Part shown: in pieces, positions 1 to 4,684 of the stretch
How the letters are laid out: every line of letters starts with the position of its first letter
Numbering within the stretch: the first letter of the stretch is position 1
Assembly: GCA_902802215.1 (NCBI GenBank)
Contig: CADCLH010000124.1
Location: 1-5,323 of the forward strand
DNA from: Oscillospiraceae bacterium
GTDB lineage: Bacteria > Bacillota > Clostridia > Oscillospirales > Oscillospiraceae
Direction of reading: 5' to 3'
DNA length: 5,323 bases
The notes under the pieces: model-generated
Told to the model about the DNA's origin: nothing
The model's database searches: none
What the model saw: the letters and a program-made list of their open reading frames with translations, nothing else
Translations under genes and position numbers: made by a program

Positions 1-444
1 CGGCCGGACTCGGACACGGATAACGACACGGACGCGTATCTGTTCGGTGTGCCGAATGGCAATGATTGTGTCTGCTGGTCCGGCATCGAGGGCTCCCGCC
101 GCGTCATCCTCCGCAAGGTCGATCTCAACTTGAAGACCTACGGCAAAACGGTGACGATCAAGGTGCATAGGAGCAGTCCGAACGGACAGGTCGTCGAGAC
201 CATCACCAATCTTGACCATGAAAACGGCATCCTGTGGGCCGGCGATCTGACTTACGGCACCTACTATCTGGAGGAGACGAGCCACGGCAAGTGGTTTGCC
301 CTCATCGTGGACGATCCCCGGTTCATGACCGGAGACCCATACATCAGCCCCCAGAGCCGCAGCAACCCGGCGGATGCTGTAACGGACGCAAGCAATGAGA
401 ACACGGCCATTCGGCAGCGAAGGGCCGCCAACCCAAACCCCTGA
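1..444 (+). CDS. C-terminal fragment of a probable secreted or surface Cna-B/SpaA-like protein (5' end outside window)
   Basis: The reading frame is open from base 1 and ends at TGA 442-444, giving 147 visible residues; the true start lies to the left, and the GTG at 49 has no convincing ribosome site. The fragment opens with an alternating Asp run (DSDTDNDTD), then a CxC pair (NDCVC). A beta-rich stretch follows in which VILRKVDLN, a variable middle and GDLTYGTYYLEET resemble the first strand and the 'YGTYxLxE' strand of prealbumin-like Cna-B/SpaA domains found in Gram-positive surface proteins and pilins. Some such domains form a Lys-Asn isopeptide bond helped by a Glu; a Lys and a Glu sit in suitable places, but bond formation is not shown. 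The tail (about 45 residues, ending RRAANPNP) is polar, with no LPxTG motif, transmembrane helix or basic anchor. It lies directly before a type IV pilus unit, so a pilus-associated adhesin is plausible. Family assignment is moderate and function is inferred. Confidence 0.6.
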   Translation, partial: RPDSDTDNDTDAYLFGVPNGNDCVCWSGIEGSRRVILRKVDLNLKTYGKTVTIKVHRSSPNGQVVETITNLDHENGILWAGDLTYGTYYLEETSHGKWFALIVDDPRFMTGDPYISPQSRSNPADAVTDASNENTAIRQRRAANPNP

Positions 445-459
445 CCCCAGGCAGACCCA

Positions 460-495
460 CCCCCGGCTCCGAGAGGAGCCGGGGGATTTCTTCTC
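460..495 (+). terminator. Rho-independent terminator of the left-edge gene
   Basis: A perfect 11-bp inverted repeat (460-470 pairs with 475-485) encloses a GAGA tetraloop at 471-474, a GNRA-type stable loop. It is followed by a T-rich tail (ATTTCTTCTC, 6 T in 10). It starts 15 nt after the stop codon at 442-444 and lies upstream of the next promoter, so it separates the surface-protein gene from the pilus unit. Confidence 0.88.
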
Positions 496-524
496 CGGGC
501 GCTGCAAAAAACCGTGCTCTTATC

Positions 525-553
525 TTGCATCCAAATTGTTAATATGTTATAAT
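525..553 (+). promoter_or_regulatory. Sigma-A-type promoter with extended -10, driving the pilus unit
   Basis: A perfect -10 box TATAAT lies at 548-553, preceded by TG at 545-546, so the full extended -10 motif TGnTATAAT is present. A weak -35 candidate TTGCAT lies at 525-530 with an ideal 17-nt spacer; only the TTG matches consensus, which fits the extended -10 compensating. The local sequence (about 515-560) is strikingly AT-rich compared with the surrounding GC-rich coding DNA. Transcription would be expected to start near 559-562, giving a leader of about 30 nt before the ATG at 591. No operator palindrome or riboswitch is visible. Confidence 0.8.
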
Positions 554-579
554 AATCTATCAGGAGTATGCTCTTTTTC

Positions 580-590
580 GGAGGCGGATC
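580..590 (+). promoter_or_regulatory. Ribosome binding site of the prepilin gene
   Basis: GGAGG at 580-584 sits 6 nt before the ATG at 591. This fixes the start of the prepilin reading frame and argues against an out-of-frame ATG at 568, which has its only purine-rich stretch almost touching it. Confidence 0.85.
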
Positions 591-1304
591 ATGGACTCGA
601 AGCTGCGTTCCAAACTGCATAGCGAAAGCGGCGTCTCGTGGCTGATCGCCGTCCTTCTCGTCGCGGTGCTCGTGCTCTCCATCACCGCCATGATCCCCAC
701 CTACCGCCGGTATCAGGAGCAGGGCAAGGCTGTGGCCTGCGCCACCGCGCTGGATACTGCGCGGCGTCAGCTCGCGTCGGACTTCATGATCGGCGGCTTT
801 GAAAACGGCAAGGCGGACGAGGCCAAGGGCTTCGTGTCCAAGGTGATGAACGGCTGGGACGATCTCTGCCCCGACTACGGCACCGTGTACATCTTCCGCC
901 GCACGGACGACAGCCCCATGGACTGGGACATCGTCTGCGGCCTGCACTGCCCGGACAAGAAGCTGCGCACCCGCCTCAACGCCGATTTTGTGCTCGAACA
1001 GCTGAAGGAGGCGCTGAAAAAGGCGCAGGCCGACGGCGTTACATACCCCGAGAGCCTGCCGTACACCCTCCACGGCAAGACCCGCACGGCGCTGCTGGTC
1101 GACGCCTCGACCAATCTCAAGCGCGGCACCTCCACGACGGAGGGCTATGAGGGGATCGTCGCCTTCTACTCGATTGTCGGCCACAGCGATTACGGCGCGG
1201 ACAAGGGGAAGGACGGCGCGCTCTGGTACTTCTCCTATGCCGACGAGGCCCACTGCGCCAACTGGAGCGCGGACAAGGGCTGGACCGGCGACAGCTATCG
1301 CTGA
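591..1304 (+). CDS. Type IV prepilin-like protein lacking the canonical Glu5
   Basis: This 237-residue protein looks like a prepilin or minor pseudopilin exported and assembled by the type IV pilus machinery. A 14-residue charged leader ends in Gly14 (HSESG), followed at once by a hydrophobic helix (about 15-36, VSWLIAVLLVAVLVLSITAM) and an amphipathic extension (PTYRRYQEQG). That is the class III signal layout cleaved after Gly by PilD. Mature position +5 is Ile, not the usual Glu, and +1 is Val. The globular part has Cys93 in 'CPDYGTVY' and Cys116/Cys120 in 'IVCGLHC', echoing the 'CPxGGTY...CxxHG' ending common in Firmicute pilins and pseudopilins. Cys50 and Cys222 are additional. The family's C-terminal end is extended here by over 100 residues. 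The gene is first in the unit and its stop overlaps the pilD start by one base (TGATG). The Glu5 gap suggests a minor or initiating pilin (GspK/PilX-like role is inference). Confidence 0.75.
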   Translation: MDSKLRSKLHSESGVSWLIAVLLVAVLVLSITAMIPTYRRYQEQGKAVACATALDTARRQLASDFMIGGFENGKADEAKGFVSKVMNGWDDLCPDYGTVYIFRRTDDSPMDWDIVCGLHCPDKKLRTRLNADFVLEQLKEALKKAQADGVTYPESLPYTLHGKTRTALLVDASTNLKRGTSTTEGYEGIVAFYSIVGHSDYGADKGKDGALWYFSYADEAHCANWSADKGWTGDSYR

Positions 1305-2107
1305 TGGTGTCGATCTGGGACAGCAGGGGACTGCTGATTTACTGCTGCTGCGTCGCCGCGGCGCTGGGCGCGGTGTTCGGGTCCTTTCTCAACTGCGCCG
1401 CGTGGCGCATCGCCCACGGCCGCAGCTTTCTCAAGGGGCGCAGCATCTGTCCTGCCTGCGAGCACGAGCTTCGCGCGGCGGATCTGGTGCCGGTGTTCAG
1501 CTGGCTGTTTCTGAAGGGCCGCTGCCGCTACTGCGGGGAACGCATCCCGGCCCGCTACCCGCTGACGGAGCTTGCCTTCGCGCTGGTGACGGTCCTGTGT
1601 CTGCTGCGCTTTGATCTGACGGTCCTGTGCCTTCGCAACTGGATCTTTCTGTGCTGCCTGTTCTGCCTGTCTCTGGTGGATCTGGAGGCGTACATCATCC
1701 CCGACGGCTGCCTGCTGGCGGCGCTGGCGGCGTACCTTGCGGCGCTGCCGCTGCTGCGTCCGGGCTGGGCGGCGGTCGGCAGGGGAGTCCTGGCCGGGGT
1801 GCTCTTCGGCGGCGGACTGCTGCTGCTGTCGCTGCTGATGGACCGGATCTTGAAAAAAGAGAGCCTCGGCGGCGGGGATATCAAGCTCTTTGCCGTGATC
1901 GGGCTGTATCTCGGGCTGGTGGGCACGCTGTTCACGCTGCTGCTCGCCTGCGTTGCCGGATTGCTGCTCGGGCTGCTCCTGCGCCGCGGCGAGGGCGGCA
2001 AGCCCATCCCCTTCGGTCCGGCCATCTCTCTGGCCGCCGCGTTCGTGCTGCTGTACGGGGACGGGATGATCAACTGGTATCTGGGCCTTCTGGGCCTTGG
2101 GATTTGA
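1304..2107 (+). CDS. pilD: Prepilin peptidase / N-methyltransferase (A24 aspartic protease)
   Basis: A polytopic membrane enzyme that cleaves prepilin leaders after Gly and methylates the new N-terminus. All family signatures are visible in its 267 residues. They are GSFLN at 26-30, two zinc-binding pairs CPAC (49-52) and CRYC (74-77) in the cytosolic N-terminal domain, the first catalytic Asp126 in LVDLEAYIIPD (124-134), and the second catalytic Asp192 in the GxGD motif (GGGDIK, 189-194). A late PIPFGP (234-239) is also present. Hydrophobic segments at about 10-30, 86-103, 111-128, 135-151, 160-179, 195-228 and 239-263 fit the usual multi-helix topology. Both CxxC pairs intact suggest the methylase half is active as well. 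The ATG overlaps the prepilin stop by one base with only a weak Shine-Dalgarno, so translation is probably coupled. It may serve all pilins of the locus, and any competence pseudopilins elsewhere. Confidence 0.95.
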   Translation: MVSIWDSRGLLIYCCCVAAALGAVFGSFLNCAAWRIAHGRSFLKGRSICPACEHELRAADLVPVFSWLFLKGRCRYCGERIPARYPLTELAFALVTVLCLLRFDLTVLCLRNWIFLCCLFCLSLVDLEAYIIPDGCLLAALAAYLAALPLLRPGWAAVGRGVLAGVLFGGGLLLLSLLMDRILKKESLGGGDIKLFAVIGLYLGLVGTLFTLLLACVAGLLLGLLLRRGEGGKPIPFGPAISLAAAFVLLYGDGMINWYLGLLGLGI

Positions 2108-2116
2108 AAAGAAAGC

Positions 2117-2123
2117 GAGGTGG
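2117..2123 (+). promoter_or_regulatory. Ribosome binding site deciding the pilM start
   Basis: GAGGTGG lies 5 nt before the ATG at 2129. An in-frame GTG at 2120 would begin inside this ribosome site and has no good site of its own, so the start is placed at 2129 and three residues (MDA) are dropped from the longest frame. Confidence 0.8.
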
Positions 2124-2128
2124 ACGCT

Positions 2129-3139
2129 ATGGCAAAAGCGGTATTGGGCATCGACGTCGGCTATGAGTCTTTGAAGCTGGCCCTGGTCAAGGGCAGGACG
2201 GTGAAAAAGACGGCCATCGTTCCGATGCCGAACAGCCTCATCCGTGCGGGCCGCGTCGTCTCGGTGGAGACCATGGGCGACCTGCTGCGCACGGCCATGA
2301 AGCAGAACGGGCTCCGCTGCGACAGGGCGGCGCTGGCTCTCCCGAACGAGACGGTGTTTATCCGCAACGTCACCATGCCGATCATGACGGAGGATCAGCT
2401 CAAATACAACCTGCCCTTTGAGTTCCGGGACTACATCACCGACGAGCTGAAGGGCTACGTGTTCGACTATGCCATGATCGGCGTGAAGCAGGCGGAGGAG
2501 TCGTCCGAAGCGGAGGAGGCCGAGCTTGCCGGCGGCGCGATGGAGCTGATGGCGGTCGCCGCACCGAAGAGCCTGCTGGACGAGAGCAGGGAGTACCTGC
2601 ACAAGGCGGGGATGAAGCTGGTCAAGGCCGCGCCGACGGTGTCGTGCTTTACCAACCTGATCCGCAAGAGCGGCGCTCCGGCAGAGACGGAGTACTGCAT
2701 CCTGGACCTGGGCTATCAGGCGATCCGCATGTACATGTTCCGCGGGGACCGGCATATCGTCACCCGCGTGCTGGAGATCGGCATGAGCAGTCTGGACCGC
2801 GTGATCGCCGAGCAGTACGGCGTGGATGAGCATCTTGCCCATACCTACCTGCTGAGCAACTATGAGGGCTGCCAGAACGGGGAGAACTGCCGCAACGCCT
2901 ACGGCAACATCACCGTGGAGCTGATGCGCGCGCTGAACTTCTACCGTTTCAGCAATCCCGACAGTCGTCTGGACGACATCTGGGTCTGCGGCGGCGGTGC
3001 GATGATCCAGCCGCTTCTGAACGTGCTCGCGGAGACGACGGATATGAAGCTCCATTCCGCGGCGGAGCTGCTTCCCGGAAAGCAGGCAGTGGAGCAGGAC
3101 TATGCGCTGCTGCAAGCGATCGGGATCGCGCTGGAATGA
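2129..3139 (+). CDS. pilM: Type IV pilus assembly protein PilM (actin-like ATPase fold)
   Basis: A cytoplasmic actin/FtsA-like protein that binds the short N-terminal tail of PilN and links the assembly platform to the cytoplasmic motor. The 336-residue product carries the three nucleotide-binding signatures of the fold: phosphate-1 GIDVGYESLKLA (7-18), phosphate-2 ILDLGYQAIRMY (191-202) and the adenosine motif VCGGGAMIQPL (286-296). The segment LPNETVFIRNVTMP (71-84) followed by TEDQL is also typical of PilM ('LPGxxVFxRxxxxP'). An acidic, low-complexity stretch at 121-137 (EESSEAEEAE) sits where the first subdomain is expected, and looks like a lineage-specific loop. Cys248 and Cys254 lie in another loop (YEGCQNGENC). 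It starts 21 nt after the pilD stop, and pilN follows 31 nt after its own stop. The length matches the usual 340-380. Assignment is firm for the family; partner binding is by family knowledge. Confidence 0.92.
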   Translation: MAKAVLGIDVGYESLKLALVKGRTVKKTAIVPMPNSLIRAGRVVSVETMGDLLRTAMKQNGLRCDRAALALPNETVFIRNVTMPIMTEDQLKYNLPFEFRDYITDELKGYVFDYAMIGVKQAEESSEAEEAELAGGAMELMAVAAPKSLLDESREYLHKAGMKLVKAAPTVSCFTNLIRKSGAPAETEYCILDLGYQAIRMYMFRGDRHIVTRVLEIGMSSLDRVIAEQYGVDEHLAHTYLLSNYEGCQNGENCRNAYGNITVELMRALNFYRFSNPDSRLDDIWVCGGGAMIQPLLNVLAETTDMKLHSAAELLPGKQAVEQDYALLQAIGIALE

Positions 3140-3157
3140 TCCCGGCGCGGACGGATA

Positions 3158-3170
3158 GGGAGGTGGAGTC
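3158..3170 (+). promoter_or_regulatory. Ribosome binding site of pilN
   Basis: GGGAGGTGG at 3158-3166 places the GGAGG core 7 nt before the ATG at 3171. This is a strong site consistent with high translation. The 31-nt gap after pilM contains no hairpin or promoter, so pilN is co-transcribed. Confidence 0.8.
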
Positions 3171-3809
3171 ATGGCAGACGAAAAGAAAAAGAAAAGCAAA
3201 GCGCCGCGCGGCAAACGCGCCCGCGGCCATATGCCGACGAAGAAGGACATTAACCTCGCGGTGATCGGCGAGGAGCATATCAACGTGCTGGTTGCGCTCC
3301 CGGCGATACTCCTGATCCTGCTGCTGGCCACGCTGTTCAGCAAGTTCCTGGTCTACGACAGGCTGATGGAGGTCGAGGCCGCCCGACGCGAGGTGGCGCA
3401 GCTCCAGAATCAGCTGGACGCAGGCTATGAGGAGCTGTCCGACTATGCCGAGCTTTCGGAGCTCTACGCGCACTACACCTTCTCCGGCATGACGGAGGAG
3501 GAGCGCGAGCGGATCGACAGGGTGGAGGTCCTCTCTCTGATCGACAGGCTGATCCTTCCCCAGGCCGGGGTGCAGGATCTGACGGTCACGGGCAATCAGA
3601 TGACGCTGAACATGAGCGGCAGCACCCTACAGGAGATCAACCTTCTTGTGCAGAAGCTCGAGGCGGACCCGCTGGTGGATTTCTGCGCCGTTACCACGGC
3701 GGTCAGCAAGGAGGAGTACGAACTGACCGAGGAGTATGACGAGAACACGACCGTCACCGCCCGCGTGATCGTCTATCTGAAATCTGCGTCGGAGGTGGAG
3801 GCGGGATGA
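3171..3809 (+). CDS. pilN: PilN-like type IV pilus assembly membrane protein
   Basis: A bitopic membrane protein of the pilus platform whose N-terminal tail docks into PilM and whose outer domain pairs with PilO. The 212 residues show a strongly basic tail (5-25, KKKKSK... and RGKRARGH), then DINLAV (26-31) matching the conserved 'INL' PilM-docking motif. One transmembrane helix follows at about 38-59. Next comes a coiled-coil-like stretch at about 64-100 (heptads of Leu/Ala with Glu/Arg). A ferredoxin-like beta-alpha-beta domain lies at about 118-205 (RVEVLSLIDRLILPQAGV, then LTVTGNQMTLNMSGS, then TARVIVYLK). Sequence similarity to proteobacterial PilN is low, so the call rests on topology, the INL motif and the position between pilM and pilO. 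The tail is longer and more basic than in Gram-negative PilN, which normally places INL within the first ten residues. Its stop overlaps the pilO start by 4 nt (ATGA). Confidence 0.85.
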   Translation: MADEKKKKSKAPRGKRARGHMPTKKDINLAVIGEEHINVLVALPAILLILLLATLFSKFLVYDRLMEVEAARREVAQLQNQLDAGYEELSDYAELSELYAHYTFSGMTEEERERIDRVEVLSLIDRLILPQAGVQDLTVTGNQMTLNMSGSTLQEINLLVQKLEADPLVDFCAVTTAVSKEEYELTEEYDENTTVTARVIVYLKSASEVEAG

Positions 3810-4405
3810 AAAAGCTCAACCGTGAATTCACGACCAGGGAAAAGCTGCTGATCCTGCTGCTGTGTCTGATCCTGGTCGGTCTGGCGTATTATCAGTTTGT
3901 GGATCAGCCGGTCCGCACGGCGCTGACCAACGCGCACGCGGAGCGGGACTCTCTGAACACGGAGCTGACGGTCGTAAACGCGAAGCTGGTCGTCATGCGC
4001 CGCATGCGCGACGAGATGGAGGACATCACCGCCGGCGGCACGGTCAGCGAGATGAAGAGCTACAACAACAGCAAGGCGGAGATCGCGCTGCTCAACGACA
4101 TTCTGCGCGGCACGCCGGATTATACCATTTCCTTTGCGGACGTGACCCGTGACGGGGACCAGATCCGCCGCAACTTCACCCTGACCTTTACGGCGGACAG
4201 CTATGCGCGCATCCAGCGCATTGTCAAGCAGCTGTCGGAGAGCCCGTACCGCTGTCTGGTCGGCGATCTGAAGATCGGCGTGGGACGCGGCGGGACGATG
4301 AAGGAGGGACCGATCAGCGTCAACGCGACCGCGACCTTCTTTGAGACCATGGTCGGCGGCACGGTGGACGCCGGGCTTCCGCAGAGCACCGCCGCAGCGA
4401 AGTGA
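3806..4405 (+). CDS. pilO: PilO-like type IV pilus assembly membrane protein
   Basis: The second bitopic platform protein, expected to form hetero- and homodimers with PilN outside the membrane. The 199 residues have a short basic cytoplasmic end (MKKLNREFTTREK) and one transmembrane helix at about 13-30. A coiled coil of about 36-75 (ERDSLNTELTVVNAKL...) follows. A ferredoxin-like domain at about 104-181 ends in the strand SVNATATFFE. The pattern SYARIQRIVKQLSESPYRC with LVGDLKI matches the helix and following strand of PilO/GspM-type domains. Its ATG sits in an ATGA overlap with pilN, and a GGAGGTGGAG purine run at 3791-3800 inside pilN serves as ribosome site, so coupled expression at near-equal dose is likely. 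The C-terminal tail after 184 is low-complexity. No pilP or pilQ follows; the unit stops at a terminator, as expected for a cell without an outer membrane. Confidence 0.85.
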   Translation: MKKLNREFTTREKLLILLLCLILVGLAYYQFVDQPVRTALTNAHAERDSLNTELTVVNAKLVVMRRMRDEMEDITAGGTVSEMKSYNNSKAEIALLNDILRGTPDYTISFADVTRDGDQIRRNFTLTFTADSYARIQRIVKQLSESPYRCLVGDLKIGVGRGGTMKEGPISVNATATFFETMVGGTVDAGLPQSTAAAK

Positions 4406-4423
4406 ACAAATTCAACATACGGC

Positions 4424-4461
4424 AAACCCCCGGGCCTGTGGAAAACAGGCCCGGGGGTTTT
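4424..4461 (+). terminator. Strong Rho-independent terminator of the pilus unit
   Basis: A perfect 16-bp inverted repeat (4424-4439 pairs with 4445-4460) has a 5-nt loop GGAAA and a GC-rich core, with TTTT at 4458-4461. It starts 18 nt after the pilO stop. The flanking AAA at 4424-4426 and its TTT mirror could give weak termination on the opposite strand for the convergent phosphoesterase gene. Confidence 0.92.
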
Positions 4462-4480
4462 GATATTTCCTTTGTAATGG

Positions 4481-4506
4481 CTCCCCTGGCTGGCGGGGAG
4501 GGGAGG
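4481..4506. repeat. GC-rich intergenic hairpin repeat (left copy)
   Basis: CTCCCC at 4481-4486 pairs with GGGGAG at 4495-4500, and a second GGGGAGG follows. The 9-mer AGGGGAGGT (4499-4507) recurs in inverted orientation as ACCTCCCCT at 4657-4665, on the other side of the palindromic element at 4534-4629. No coding capacity is evident. This resembles the short palindromic intergenic repeats common in gut Clostridia. Confidence 0.5.
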
Positions 4507-4533
4507 TTCAATGCGTAGAGAAAGTCGGTATCC

Positions 4534-4629
4534 CGTCATTGCGAGGAGCGAAGCGACGCGGCAATCCGTCTGCCTTTTCCTGAAGAATACGGATTCCCAC
4601 GCCAGTGTGCGCACTGGCTCGGAATGACG
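4534..4629. repeat. 96-bp imperfect palindromic intergenic element (MITE/REP-like)
   Basis: The ends form a terminal inverted repeat: CGTCATTGCGAG (4534-4545) against the reverse complement of 4618-4629 (CGTCATTCCGAG), 11 of 12 matching. A second inner inverted pair, 4555-4569 against 4589-4603, matches at 12 of 15. The apex loop is 4570-4588. The right arm carries its own perfect hairpin, GCCAGTG (4601-4607) with CACTGGC (4612-4618). The start (CGTCATTGCGAGGAGCGAAGCGACG) is of a type I recognise as a widespread high-copy intergenic repeat in bacterial genomes. No open frame of note lies within it and no target-site duplication is obvious. Copy number in this genome cannot be judged from one window. 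Confidence 0.7.
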
Positions 4630-4657
4630 TGCAATGGGGTTTGTCTGCACCTGTCCA

Positions 4658-4676
4658 CCTCCCCTTTCAGGGGAGG
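4658..4676. repeat. GC-rich intergenic hairpin (right copy)
   Basis: CCTCCCC (4658-4664) pairs with GGGGAGG (4670-4676) around a TTTCA loop. It lies 8 nt beyond the stop of the minus-strand phosphoesterase gene. On that strand it could act as a 3' stem-loop, but no T-run follows, so it is not a convincing intrinsic terminator. The CCTCCCCT core is the inverse of the repeat at 4499-4507. Confidence 0.5.
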
Positions 4677-4684
4677 CGAAGCCC

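Noticed and set aside
395..622. Plus-strand open frame spanning the terminator and promoter
   Set aside because: It crosses the hairpin terminator and promoter, has no ribosome site of its own and no protein-like composition.
568..645. Short upstream reading frame of 25 codons overlapping the prepilin start (ATG at 568)
   Set aside because: The only purine-rich stretch (CAGGAG, 561-566) almost touches its ATG and lies at the expected transcript 5' end, so a ribosome site is unlikely; GGAGG at 580-584 clearly serves the ATG at 591.
264..1253. Long minus-strand open frame across the left gene, terminator, promoter and prepilin
   Set aside because: It runs through a perfect terminator and a promoter of the other strand, and shows no recognisable domain.
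2120..2128. GTG start for pilM three codons upstream
   Set aside because: The GTG is part of the GAGGTGG ribosome site that serves the ATG at 2129.
1295..3343. Long open frame on the minus strand (about 680 codons) opposite pilD, pilM and the start of pilN
   Set aside because: Its translation is a low-complexity Arg/Gln/His/Ala mixture typical of the antisense of GC-rich genes, and the plus-strand genes have clear motifs, ribosome sites and tight operon spacing.
4534..4629. Possible CRISPR repeat or small structured RNA gene
   Set aside because: There is only one unit with no spacers, and no promoter is visible; a mobile or REP-type palindrome explains the symmetry better.
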